Shown here: positions 41,450-50,859 of the stretch, piece by piece
How positions within the stretch are numbered: position 1 is the first letter of the stretch
How the letters are laid out: each line of letters opens with the position of its first letter
DNA from: JADFGZ01 sp965222345
GTDB taxonomy: Bacteria; Acidobacteriota; Terriglobia; 2-12-FULL-54-10
DNA: 64,000 nucleotides
Assembly (NCBI GenBank): GCA_965222345.1
Contig: CBDCTS010000004.1
Location: 124,001-188,000, forward strand
Direction: 5' to 3'
The notes under the pieces: generated by a model
What the model saw: the letters and a program-made list of their open reading frames with translations, nothing else
Database searches by the model: none
What the model was told of the DNA's origin: nothing
Position numbers and translations under genes: made by a program

Positions 41450-43729
41450 CTAGAGGTCGAACGAGTAGGTGAATTTCAATTGCAAGGAGCGGTCCCTGTG
41501 GCCGTCGAGCAAACCCGTAGTCTGGTGCTCTACGTTGCCGATGTCCTCGAACAGAGCCCGCCGTCCCTCGTTATAAACCAGAAAGAAATCGTCTCCGTTC
41601 CGGAAAATGTAATTCAATCGGAAGTTCACTCCGAAAAAGGCGTCGGCGTTGTTGTATTGGATGATCGTGCTGGTGAGCCACTGGTTGTTGAAGTTGTAGT
41701 TGATGCGAGTGTTGACGAGGTGGTCGGTGAAATCTCGCTGGGGGAAAGATGCTTTATTAATGTTATATCCGGTCGACACGGCGAGCTGCTCGCTCAGTCT
41801 CAGGCTTGCGTTCATTCTTATGCTGTCCAGCGCGCCAACCTTGTAGTAGTTGTAATGGTGCCCCCAATTTATTGACCCGGAGATTCTTCTGGCGGGATTG
41901 GTGCGATAGCGGAGCCCGTTATTCCACCAACCGTAGGTCCCCGGAGGAATGATCACGCCCGTCCGGATTTCGAATGGTTCCTTCACACGGTCAAATCGCA
42001 CATGGGGTGTCCAGCCGAAGGAGCCTCCGTTTTGAAAGAAGATTTCCAGCGCATAGTGGCCGATCTTCTCCTGAACCTCAGTGCTCTGTTGGTGAACTGT
42101 ATAGTCCAGGCGCCCCCGGACCGTTATTTGGCGTACTCCCGGGATGTCAGGTCGTGGAGAGAATTCCAATGATGGAGTGAACCGCCGGACGTCCGTGCGT
42201 CGGATGAAACCAACGTCGTTTCGGAAGTTCGGACCGATTTCCAAATACTCCATCCCTACCGTCAACAAGTCGCTATCCCATATCGCGCTAGCCTTGGCGA
42301 CAAGGTTGTCTTTCACATTTCCAAGCTCGGCAGACTTAGCCAGGAAGCCGTCGATGGTCAAATAGTTATAAAAAACAAAACTGCCGTCCACCCCGAAAAC
42401 CCGGCTGAAATCGGCGCTTCCCCCTATCTCGCGGTTGGTCATAAAGGCTCCGACCGTGGATCGGGAAAGAACGTCGCGTTTCATCCGCAGCACGCTATAG
42501 TTACCGGCGGGAATATCCTTGGACGGCACGGGTTCAGTCTGCATATTCAGCATTCCTACCGTGAATCCACGAGCCCTTCCGGTAATGCGGCCTCCCGCGA
42601 TAATGGGCACAGGTTGTCCTCCGTCGAGGCCGATCCGGCGGCTGTGGAACAGTCTTATCTCGCGCCTGCCTTCCTGGTTAGAGCTTCCGAAATCGAAGAT
42701 TCCGGCTCCCTCCTGGAAGAATTCTCTTTTTTCGGGATAGAAAAGCGGAAATCGTTCCAGGTTGATCTGCTGATTATCGACTTCGGTCTGGGCAAAGTCC
42801 GTATTCCAGGTCATGTCAGCCGTGAGGCTGGGCGTGATGCGGTATTTCAACACCTCCATGCCGACGTTGGAAGAATTGCGGGTCGTACTTCGGAACGGAT
42901 CGGTTGCCCCAGGTGTTCGATTGACACTGCGTTTGTTGACAAACCCTCCCAACAGGTATGGTTTGATCCGCAACCGCAGCCCTGTTTCGATGTTCTCCAG
43001 TCCTTCCAGATGTCCTCCCTGGGAGATGTTTTCTAGATCGAATCCGCGATGGAAGCTGTTCCAGTATGAAAACTCATTCTTCCGCCGAATCACTCGTTCC
43101 AGATCCAATCCCCAGCCTTGACCGTTTTCTTCGCTCACCCGCAGGCTCTCGAATGGAACGGCAAACTCCACCGTCCAGCCCACCGGATGAATCTTGCTGG
43201 CTACATCCCATTTTTCATCCCAGTTTTCGTTAATACTGTTTCCTTCGTCGGTAATCAGGGCGTCGTATTGGGCTCCGAGCGGATTGGTGCGGAAGAGGTA
43301 GGCGTTGCGGTGATCGTGAAAAGTATCCAGCACGATGCTCAGCATGTCGTCGTTTTCCATCGCGCTGTCCCGCCGCCGGTCGGTGGCCAGGATGCCTTCC
43401 GCATTGGAGTCATAGCAGACGACCCCGATATACAATGTAGTCGCGGTATAGAGGACGCGGAATTCGGTTCTCTCCGAGGAAGGCTCGCCTTCCAGGGGGT
43501 CTTTTTGCACAAACCCCAGGGAAATCGGAGCTGCCTGCCAAGCCGGCTCATCAAGATCCCCATCCAAGGTGACGGGCAGTTCCGTCCGGACGGCGGTGAT
43601 CGTCTTCTGGCCGTGCGTCCGTGTCACGCTGCTCGGAGTGCTTTGGGCGTATCCGAGGGAGGAAGCTAACGCGCATAGCAGGAAAAGGACGGCAGGCAGA
43701 AGCCTTTCCTGTAAGCTGCTGTTTCGCAC
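41450..43729 (-). CDS. DUF5916/CBM9-like outer-membrane protein, paralogue 3
   Basis: 759 aa, GTG start at 43729. Signal peptide LLPAVLFLLCALASSLGYAQ; CBM9-like domain (DGDLDEPAWQAAPISLGFVQ, NPLGAQYDALITDEGNSINE); barrel region (FPLFYPEKREFFQEGAGIFD); end KFTYSFDL, with Leu replacing the terminal Tyr of paralogues 1 and 2. 3' neighbour of the ISNCY copy A insertion. Function unknown. Confidence 0.85.
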   Translation of the reverse strand: MRNSSLQERLLPAVLFLLCALASSLGYAQSTPSSVTRTHGQKTITAVRTELPVTLDGDLDEPAWQAAPISLGFVQKDPLEGEPSSERTEFRVLYTATTLYIGVVCYDSNAEGILATDRRRDSAMENDDMLSIVLDTFHDHRNAYLFRTNPLGAQYDALITDEGNSINENWDEKWDVASKIHPVGWTVEFAVPFESLRVSEENGQGWGLDLERVIRRKNEFSYWNSFHRGFDLENISQGGHLEGLENIETGLRLRIKPYLLGGFVNKRSVNRTPGATDPFRSTTRNSSNVGMEVLKYRITPSLTADMTWNTDFAQTEVDNQQINLERFPLFYPEKREFFQEGAGIFDFGSSNQEGRREIRLFHSRRIGLDGGQPVPIIAGGRITGRARGFTVGMLNMQTEPVPSKDIPAGNYSVLRMKRDVLSRSTVGAFMTNREIGGSADFSRVFGVDGSFVFYNYLTIDGFLAKSAELGNVKDNLVAKASAIWDSDLLTVGMEYLEIGPNFRNDVGFIRRTDVRRFTPSLEFSPRPDIPGVRQITVRGRLDYTVHQQSTEVQEKIGHYALEIFFQNGGSFGWTPHVRFDRVKEPFEIRTGVIIPPGTYGWWNNGLRYRTNPARRISGSINWGHHYNYYKVGALDSIRMNASLRLSEQLAVSTGYNINKASFPQRDFTDHLVNTRINYNFNNQWLTSTIIQYNNADAFFGVNFRLNYIFRNGDDFFLVYNEGRRALFEDIGNVEHQTTGLLDGHRDRSLQLKFTYSFDL

Positions 43730-43980
43730 TAAATCAGCCTCATATTCGTCAATGGAGATTCTCTTTAAGGAAGTTTTCTGGAAAGATTAACCCAAAGCTC
43801 CCTTGTGCATGAAAAATATAGCAAAACGACAGGCTGTTATCAAGGATGGGTTGGGGTTGGGACCACGGATGTGACGGACCGGAACTGCTGGGCTTACCTT
43901 ATTTCTGGCGCATGTTTCCTCCCGCTCACGGGAAGACCGGTTTGCTGATTGAGCAGTTTTTGGGTTGGCCGTGTGCTGGG

Positions 43981-46236
43981 TTAGAAGTCAAACGAGTAAG
44001 TGAGTTTGAGCTGCAGGGAACGGTCCTTCCGGCCGTCGAACACTCCGGTAACCCGGCGCTCTACGTTGCCGATGTCCTCGAACAGGGCGTGCCGGCCCTC
44101 GTTGTACACCAGGAAGAAATCGTCTCCGGACCGGAAAATATAGTTCAGCCGGAAGTTGAATCCCAGGAAAGAGTCGGTGTTGTTGTACTGCAGCGTGGTG
44201 CTGGTGAGCCATTGATTATTGAAGTTGTAATTGATGCGGGTATTGACGGTGTGGTCGGTGAAGTCTCCCCCGGGGAGAGAGCCGGAATTGATATTGTAAT
44301 CGACGTTGAGAGAGATGTCTTCGGTCAACTTCAACACCGGCGAGATGCCCCAAACGTAGAGGTTCCCGCCGTAGTAGCCGTATCGCTGGGTGAAGGCCAG
44401 CCTGCCGGAGAGCTTGCGCCCGGGATTGGCCCGGAAGCTGGCGCTCCAGACGCCCCAAGTGTAGTTGCCCGCGGGAACCGTTACCCCTGGACTGATCTCA
44501 AACGGTTCCTTCACCCGGTCGAAATTGTAGTGCTGCGGGGAGGTGCGGATGAGGTCTCCGCTTTGGAAGGTCACCTGGACAACGTAATGATCGATGCGGC
44601 GGATCAGACGGTTGCTGTGGTCAAACAGGGTGTCCCATCGTGCGGAAAACAGCATCTGGCGGATTCCCCGGATGTTGGGCCGGGGACTGACGGCGAAAAA
44701 CGGGCTGAAGCGGCGAACGTCGGTGCGCCGGATGAAGCCCAGGTCGTTGCGGAAATTGGGATCAATCGAGAAATATTCCATGCCGGTGAGCAGAAAATCG
44801 CTGTCCCATTTCGCGCTTCCATACATGACCCAATTGTCATTTACTCCGGGCTCGGCGGACTTTGCCAGGAATCCATCGAAGGTGAGGTATCTGCGGAAGA
44901 CAAATTTGCCGTCCATCCCGTAGATGCGGTTGTAGTCGCTGCTTCCCGCCATTTCACGGTTCAGAAGGAAGCCTCCCACGGTGGAGCGCGACAAAACGTC
45001 CCGTTTTACTCGCAGCACGCTGTAGTTGCTCACCGGAGTGTTTTCCGACGGCAGCGCCTCGGTCTGGATGTTTAACATACCGGCGGTAAAACCCTGCAGT
45101 TTGCCGGTAATCCTCCCGCCCGCGAGGATCGGCACCTCCTGCCGCCGTGGCGAGAGTCCGATGCGTCGGCTGTGAAACAGCCGCAATTCCCGCCGCGCTT
45201 CCTGGTTGGCAATCCCAAAATCGAATATCCCCGCTCCTTCCTGGAAGAATTCGCGTTTTTCCGGGAAAAACAGCGGGAAACGTTCCAGGTCCACCTGCTG
45301 TTCATCAACCTCCGTCTCGGCGAAGTCCGTATTCCAGGTTACGTCAGCGGTCAGACTGGGCGTGATCCTGTATTTCATGACTTCCATTCCAAAGTCGGAG
45401 GTGTTCTGGAACGTGCTGTCGTTCGGGTTCGCTGAGTGCTGAAATCCCCCAACCGTGAACGGCTTGATGCGGAGCCGAAGCCCCGTTTCGATATTCTCCA
45501 GCCCTCCCAGATGGCCTGCTTGAGAGAGGTTTTCCAGGTTGAATCCGCGATGGAAGCCGTTCCAATAAGTCTGCTCGTTTTTTCGCCGGATCACCCGTTC
45601 CAGGTCGATCCCCCAGGTTTGTTCCTCGTTTTCGCTCAGCCGCAGGCTCTTGAATGGGATAGCAAATTCCGCCGTCCAGCCTGCAGGGTTCATTTGCGCG
45701 GCGACGTCCCAAGTTTCATCCCAGTTCTCATTCAAATCGTTCCCTTCGTCGGTGATCAGGGCGTCGTATTGCGCTCCCAGCGGGTTGGTGCGAAACAAGA
45801 AAGCATTGCGATGATCATGAAAGGTGTCCAGCACAATACTGACGGTGTCGTCATTCTCCAGATTGTTGTCGCGCCGGCGCTCTGTGGCTCGTATTTCATC
45901 CGCGCCGGAGTCATAGCAGATGATTCCGATGTATAAGGTGGTTGCCGTGTAAACGACGCGGAACTCGGTCCTTTCCGTCGAGGGTTCGCCCTCGTGAGGG
46001 TCTTTCTGCACGAAGCCCAACGAGAGGGGAGCCTCTTGCCAGGCCGGCTCATCCGGAATCCCGTCCAACACCACCGGCGTCTCGGTCCTCACGGCCGTGA
46101 TGCTCCTTTTTCCGTGCGTTCCTTCCGGCGGCAGGCGCAGGATTTCCTGGGCACGGCCGGGTGAGTAGGCAAGCACAAACCAGAGTGGAAGAAACACCAG
46201 AAACTTTCGATGACGGTTGAAGTTTCTTCCTGGCAT
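43981..46236 (-). CDS. DUF5916/CBM9-like outer-membrane protein, paralogue 4
   Basis: 751 aa from ATG 46236 (AGGA about ten bases upstream; the frame also opens at ATG 46260). Signal peptide FLVFLPLWFVLAYSPGRAQ. CBM9-like domain VVLDGIPDEPAWQEAPLSLG; barrel VDLERFPLFFPEKREFFQEG; C-terminal KLTYSFDF. The most divergent of the four at its N terminus (EGTHGKRSITAVRTETPVVL) and shorter in the middle. Ends, like the others, in an aromatic-rich strand. Confidence 0.85.
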   Translation of the reverse strand: MPGRNFNRHRKFLVFLPLWFVLAYSPGRAQEILRLPPEGTHGKRSITAVRTETPVVLDGIPDEPAWQEAPLSLGFVQKDPHEGEPSTERTEFRVVYTATTLYIGIICYDSGADEIRATERRRDNNLENDDTVSIVLDTFHDHRNAFLFRTNPLGAQYDALITDEGNDLNENWDETWDVAAQMNPAGWTAEFAIPFKSLRLSENEEQTWGIDLERVIRRKNEQTYWNGFHRGFNLENLSQAGHLGGLENIETGLRLRIKPFTVGGFQHSANPNDSTFQNTSDFGMEVMKYRITPSLTADVTWNTDFAETEVDEQQVDLERFPLFFPEKREFFQEGAGIFDFGIANQEARRELRLFHSRRIGLSPRRQEVPILAGGRITGKLQGFTAGMLNIQTEALPSENTPVSNYSVLRVKRDVLSRSTVGGFLLNREMAGSSDYNRIYGMDGKFVFRRYLTFDGFLAKSAEPGVNDNWVMYGSAKWDSDFLLTGMEYFSIDPNFRNDLGFIRRTDVRRFSPFFAVSPRPNIRGIRQMLFSARWDTLFDHSNRLIRRIDHYVVQVTFQSGDLIRTSPQHYNFDRVKEPFEISPGVTVPAGNYTWGVWSASFRANPGRKLSGRLAFTQRYGYYGGNLYVWGISPVLKLTEDISLNVDYNINSGSLPGGDFTDHTVNTRINYNFNNQWLTSTTLQYNNTDSFLGFNFRLNYIFRSGDDFFLVYNEGRHALFEDIGNVERRVTGVFDGRKDRSLQLKLTYSFDF

Positions 46237-46389
46237 AACTTCATTCCTGCCGTCCCGCATGGGTTGGCGAAGAGGTTTTCATATGGCCAAGCTGATTAGT
46301 GACCACGCTGTATTGTAGCAGCAAGGAAACACTGTGGATGGCACATGGTAACGGAATGGTTGGCCTGTTACAAGGTAGCGACAGGCATT

Positions 46390-47202
46390 TGTCGTTAGCA
46401 CATGATATGTCCGGTCTAATTAACATGTGAAATGTCCGCTTTGAGCGGCGTAGGGTAGGGCTTTTTGCCAGGAGGTGGCATGAAGTTCTACTCGGAAGCT
46501 GCGATGGAGCGGGCGATGAAGATACAAGAAGTAATTTTGCGAGCGATAGGGAAGCGGATCAACTGGTGGCAGGCAGCCGAGATCATCGGGATCAGCGACC
46601 GGCAGATGAGGCGGTGGCGCAGCCGGTACGAGCAGTACGGCTACGACGGGCTGTTTGACCGGCGGCGGGGAAAGCCGAGTCCGCGGCGGGTACCCCTGGG
46701 GACGGTGGAGAAGGTGTTGGGGCTGTATCAGGAGAAGTACTTTGACTTCAACGTGCGGCACTTTCACGAAAAGCTGCGGGAAGAGCACGGCCTCCGGCTG
46801 AGCTACACCTGGGTGAAGCTGGCATTGCAAGGGGCGGGGCTAGTGAACAGGAGGCGGAAGCGGGGCCTGCACCGCCAGAGGCGGCCCCGGCGGCCGTTGC
46901 CGGGAATGCTGCTGCATCTGGATGGGAGCCAGCATCGGTGGTTTGTCGATGATCGCTGGTATGACCTGCTGGTGGTCCTGGATGATGCCAGCAGCGAGAT
47001 TTACTATGCGCAACTGGTAGAGCAGGAATCGACGCGGACGGTGCTGGCTGCCCTGCGGGAGGTGGTCGAGCAGCAGGGGATCTTTTGCGCCCTTTATAGC
47101 GACCGGGCCAGTCATTTCTTCCTGACCCGGAAGGCGGGCGAGCCGGTGGATCGGCAACGGCTGACCCAGGTGGGCCGCGCCCTGCGGGAGCTGGGCATTC
47201 AG
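46390..47202 (+). mobile_element. ISNCY-like insertion sequence, copy B (3' truncated)
   Basis: 813 bp identical to the left part of copy A, including the left inverted repeat, broken at 47202 by the IS1380-type element. Its right half and right end are not found beyond the IS pile, so material has been lost. Confidence 0.92.
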
Positions 47203-47220
47203 CCCGCATTTCCCGTTTGA
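46480..47220 (+). pseudogene. ISNCY-family transposase, copy B, truncated
   Basis: Same start and first 241 residues as copy A. After GIQ it runs six codons into the neighbouring IS1380 end (PAFPV) and stops. The catalytic Glu is lost, so it cannot be active. Confidence 0.9.
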
Positions 47221-48646
47221 AATCGTAGAAGCAACCCTCGACTAACCTCCAACATCAATATTGATGCGGGTTCCAGCATCAACATTGCATTCCGGAGGTG
47301 TATACCTAATGGGTGAGAGCCAAAAACAGGCATTTCAACTGTCATTCAACCGGTTTTTGCGGGTTGCCTTTCAAGGATCGCGAGTGACATCCAACGGTGG
47401 GCTGATTCTGGTGCGAGAGCTGGACGAGCGATTGGGATTCGATGAACTCGTCGAACAGCACTTGACCGACTCTCGGGCAAACAATGCGCGGTTGTCTTTT
47501 GCGGACCTACTTCGACAGTCGGTCTACAGCCGTCTGGCTGGATACGAGGATGTGAACGATGCCGAGCGGCTATCTCAGGACCCGGCGTTGCGGCTGATCG
47601 GTTCGGAGAAGATTTGGGATCGAGGGGCGGCTCTGACTTCTCGGTTGCAGACCTTCGAGACGGAGATGCTGGCTGAGGAAGGGAACTTCGCAGGGCTGGC
47701 ACGGGTGAACCGGGAACTGATCGGCAGAGCAGAAGCAATCCATTCGCACTACCGAACTGTGCTGGACATGGATTCGACCGAGATTCCGGTCTACGGGGAG
47801 CAGGAGAATAGCGCCTACAACGGGCACTTCGAGTCCACCTGCTATCACCCCCTGCTGTTATTCAATCGAGACGGCGACTGTCTGGCTGCCAAATTGCGAC
47901 CGGGCAACGTCCACAGCGCCGAGGAATGGGAAGAACTTCTCCTGCCGGAGATCGAGCGGCAGCAGAAGCGGGGCAAGGAGGTGGTATTTCGTGCCGACGC
48001 GGCCTTTGCGAAGCCGGAGATTTACGAGGCGTTGGAGAAGCGGGGTGTGAAGTATGCCATCCGCATCCCTTCCAACGAGAACCTCCAGCGGGACATCGAG
48101 GAGTTGCTGAAACGTCCGGTAGGAAGGCCGGGCCAGAAGCCGTTGGTGGAGTACAAGGGGTTTCTGTACCAAGCCGAGAGTTGGAAGACGGCCCGACGGG
48201 TGGTAGCCAAGGTAGAACATCATCCGGGGGAGTTGTTCCCGCGAGTGGGGTTCATTGTGACGAACCTGACGCTTCCGAGTCGAGCGGTGGTGCGGTTCTA
48301 TAATAATCGAGGGACAGCAGAGCAGTGGATTAAGGAAGGCAAGCAGGCGGTGAAGATGACGCGGCTCAGTTGCCATCGGTTCCGGTCCAACGAGGTACGG
48401 CTGTGGCTGACCATCATTGCCTATAATCTGGGAAATCTGTGGCGGCGACTGGTGCTGCCACAGAGAATCGGGAACTGGTCCTTGACGAGCTTGCAGCAGC
48501 GGTTGGTGAAAACCGGAGGACGCCTGATTAAGCATGCCCGCTACTATTGGCTATTGCTGGCAGAGAGCCATCTGACTCGGCGGCTGTTTGCCAGCATGCT
48601 GGGGCGGATAAATGGGCTGTCGCTTCCGTCGGGATAGCCTAGCCTG
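47203..48646 (+). mobile_element. IS1380-family insertion sequence, right end missing
   Basis: Begins at CCCGCATTTCCCG (47203), a plausible IS1380 terminus, and contains one complete transposase gene. No matching CGGGAAATGCGGG is found after the stop; the IS3-type element starts just nine bases past the transposase stop. The right end was therefore cut off when the IS3 copy arrived or by later deletion. Confidence 0.8.
47309..48637 (+). CDS. IS1380-family transposase
   Basis: 442 aa. Start ATG 47309 with GGAGGTG upstream; the frame is open earlier but those codons lie in the IS end. DDE motifs fit the family: Asp in TVLDMDSTEIPVYGEQ, Asp in VVFRADAAFAKPEIYE, and Glu in the YNNRGTAEQWIKEGK signature (Y-x-x-R-G-x-x-E). 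Full length, probably intact, but it has only one visible IS end. Confidence 0.92.
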   Translation: MGESQKQAFQLSFNRFLRVAFQGSRVTSNGGLILVRELDERLGFDELVEQHLTDSRANNARLSFADLLRQSVYSRLAGYEDVNDAERLSQDPALRLIGSEKIWDRGAALTSRLQTFETEMLAEEGNFAGLARVNRELIGRAEAIHSHYRTVLDMDSTEIPVYGEQENSAYNGHFESTCYHPLLLFNRDGDCLAAKLRPGNVHSAEEWEELLLPEIERQQKRGKEVVFRADAAFAKPEIYEALEKRGVKYAIRIPSNENLQRDIEELLKRPVGRPGQKPLVEYKGFLYQAESWKTARRVVAKVEHHPGELFPRVGFIVTNLTLPSRAVVRFYNNRGTAEQWIKEGKQAVKMTRLSCHRFRSNEVRLWLTIIAYNLGNLWRRLVLPQRIGNWSLTSLQQRLVKTGGRLIKHARYYWLLLAESHLTRRLFASMLGRINGLSLPSG

Positions 48647-48723
48647 TGACCTGCCCCCCCAAAAACGGTCCAGTTGATAAGTTAGAGTAAAGGGTTTCAA
48701 CTGGACTTGAAAAAGGGGGAAGG

Positions 48724-49002
48724 ATGGCTAAGAAGCGGTATACGGTCGAACAGATCATCCGACATCTACGAGAGGCAGAAGTGGAACTGGCTAAGGGCCA
48801 GACAACGGGAGTGGTCTGTCGGAAGTTGGGAATCACGGAGCAGACATATTATCGATGGCGGAAGGAGTATGGGAGCTTGCGGGTTGATCAGGTGAGGCGT
48901 TTGAAGGAACTGGAACGGGAGAATGGCCGACTGAAGAAGTTGGTAGCGGATCAGGCGTTGGACCTTGCGATTCTGAAGGAGGCATCCTCGGGAAACTTCT
49001 AA
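48724..49002 (+). CDS. IS3-family OrfA (DNA-binding), copy 2
   Basis: Identical to the copy-1 protein (92 aa, helix-turn-helix plus leucine-zipper helix). The heptamer G GGA AAC (48990-48996) directly precedes the final TTC TAA; a -1 slip there continues as CTT CTA AGC into the orfB frame. Confidence 0.93.
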   Translation: MAKKRYTVEQIIRHLREAEVELAKGQTTGVVCRKLGITEQTYYRWRKEYGSLRVDQVRRLKELERENGRLKKLVADQALDLAILKEASSGNF

Positions 49003-49025
49003 GCCCGTGCCGACGGAGGCAGGCA

Positions 49026-49880
49026 GTGGAGCGTGTCTGTCAGACCTTGGGAGTGTCGGAGCGGCGGGCGTGTCGAGTGCTGAGGCAGTACCGATCCACC
49101 CAGCGGCATCGAACCTTGACACCACAGGATGAACCGCGACTGGTGACCCGGACGCTGCAGTTAGCCGGCGAGTACGGTCGATACGGCTACCGGCGAATCA
49201 CGGCGCTGTTGCGACGGGAGGGGTGGAGGGTGAACCATAAGCGGGTGGAGAGAATCTGGAGGCAGGAGGGACTGAAAGTGCCGAAGAAACAACCCCGGAA
49301 AAGCCGCCTGTGGTTGAACGATGGGTCGTGTCTTCGGTTAAGACCGTGCTGGCGGGATCATGTCTGGGCGTACGATTTTGTGGCAGATCGAACCCAGGAT
49401 GGTCGTCCCCTGAAGATGTTGACGGTGGTGGATGAGTACACGCGAGAATGTTTGGCAATCGACGTAGAACGGCGAGCTGATTCGATGAGTGTCTTGGAAC
49501 GGCTGGCAGCCTTGTTTGTGGAGCGAGGAGTTCCCGATTACATTCGCTCGGATAACGGGTCCGAGTTCACAGCACGGTTGGTTCGGAACTGGCTGGAGCG
49601 GGTAGGGGTAAAGACCTTGTTCATCGAGCCGGGGAGCCCATGGGAAAACGGGTATGTAGAATCGTTGAACGGGAAGTTTCGAGACGAGTTTCTCAATGGG
49701 GAGATCTTCTACACCTTGCAGGAAGCGAAGGTGTTGATTGAGGGATGGCGGCGGGAGTATAACAAAGTTCGCCCGCACAGCGCGTTAGGCTACCGGCCGC
49801 CAGCCCCGGAAGCGATCCTGCCGTTACGGCCGGGTTCCGCTCCGCCCCACCCGGCTGCAACGGCTTATGGACTAACATAA
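49026..49880 (+). CDS. IS3-family transposase OrfB (DDE integrase), copy 2
   Basis: 284 aa from GTG 49026; frame open upstream to the slippery site, so OrfAB is the expected transposase. DDE residues as in copy 1. One substitution, Pro for Leu near the C terminus (GSAPPHPAA), separates the copies. Intact. Confidence 0.93.
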   Translation: MERVCQTLGVSERRACRVLRQYRSTQRHRTLTPQDEPRLVTRTLQLAGEYGRYGYRRITALLRREGWRVNHKRVERIWRQEGLKVPKKQPRKSRLWLNDGSCLRLRPCWRDHVWAYDFVADRTQDGRPLKMLTVVDEYTRECLAIDVERRADSMSVLERLAALFVERGVPDYIRSDNGSEFTARLVRNWLERVGVKTLFIEPGSPWENGYVESLNGKFRDEFLNGEIFYTLQEAKVLIEGWRREYNKVRPHSALGYRPPAPEAILPLRPGSAPPHPAATAYGLT

Positions 49881-49933
49881 AAAGTGGACCAACAACCGGG
49901 GGCAGCTGGAATTCGCCTCCGTCCCCTAAAAAA

Positions 49934-50410
49934 CTATCCCGCCGCGCCGTGCTCTTTCATGGCGGCCTCGGCCCGCTTCGCAAGCTCTTCCTCGGAGATG
50001 TCCTCGACGTGCGTGCCGATCGTCCACACGTGGCCGAAGGGATCGATTAGCGTTCCAGAACGGTCTCCGTAGAACTGATTCTGTAGCGGGCGCAATTCCT
50101 TACCCCCGGCTGCGATTGCCTGCGGGTAGATATTGTCGACATCATCGACGTAGATCATCAGGCTGACGGGGGTCCCCCCAAACGACTCAGGGCCCTTGAA
50201 ACCCATGTCGGGATATTCATCGGCGAGCATGACAGGGGAGTCCCCGATCTTGATCTCCGCGTGCCTGATCTTGCTACCGGGAGCCGGCATACGGAACAAC
50301 TCGACAGCGCCAAAAGCCTTCTTGTAAAACTCGATAGCGGCAGCCGCGTTCTTTATGACCAGATACGGGGTGACCGAGTGGTACCCCTCGGGAATCGGTG
50401 ACACTGGCAT
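49934..50410 (-). CDS. VOC-superfamily (glyoxalase/PhnB-like) protein
   Basis: 158 aa. Opens SPIPEGYHSVTPYLVIKNAA, typical of PhnB-like members; the two beta-alpha-beta-beta-beta modules are seen at about 10-75 and 80-140. Metal-ligand-type residues are His in IRHAEIKIGDS and the Glu/His positions in GTLIDPFGHVWTIGTH. Reaction unknown (glyoxalase, bleomycin-resistance-like or epimerase-like relatives exist). Upstream of the ATG is AGGAGGACAAGC. It is the first gene right of the IS pile. Confidence 0.88.
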   Translation of the reverse strand: MPVSPIPEGYHSVTPYLVIKNAAAAIEFYKKAFGAVELFRMPAPGSKIRHAEIKIGDSPVMLADEYPDMGFKGPESFGGTPVSLMIYVDDVDNIYPQAIAAGGKELRPLQNQFYGDRSGTLIDPFGHVWTIGTHVEDISEEELAKRAEAAMKEHGAAG

Positions 50411-50859
50411 GGTGCTTGTCCTCCTTGGCTGAGTTCCATTATGGCAAAAACGCCACCGCGGTATTAGAAAAAATAGTGCTTCTTGGCAACGAATTGTACC
50501 TGGCGTGACTTGTACTTGGCCAGTTTGTCCCGGCAGAGGGAACTGGTAGCTCTGCTTATTACCGGTTCATTGCCCGCTGCGCTCGCTTGACATGAGAACG
50601 CGACGCAGTCCACAGTGCAAATGAGCGCATATTGGGGTCTCTTGCATTCTCTTCAGAGTGACAGAAGACGTGCATTCGGTTGGGCATCGAGTTCCGGGAA
50701 AGTGCCGGTGGTGAGAGAACCCGTTTGAAGTTACCTTTGGTCTGCGGGGAAGCAGGCCGCGCTTTTCGCATCACGGGTACATCGTTGTACGCCTTCTCCT
50801 TCCCGACCTCGACCGGGAGGTTATCGTTTCCATCGATTCTGCCCCCCGCCACCGGACTC

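Larger units (their letters stand above)
48647..49909 (+). mobile_element. IS3-family insertion sequence, copy 2 (right terminus altered)
   Basis: Same element as at 400-1662 in opposite orientation. The left end is TGACCTGCCCCC. The right end reads GGGGGCAGCTGG instead of GGGGGCAGGTCA, and no 4-bp direct repeat joins the two flanks (CCTG at left, AATT at right). The last five bases were thus lost or replaced, consistent with a deletion or recombination at this junction. Confidence 0.92.

Noticed and set aside
43846..45075. 409-codon plus-strand frame opposite DUF5916 paralogue 4
   Set aside because: Similar antisense frames appear opposite all four paralogues; the sense proteins are clearly conserved.
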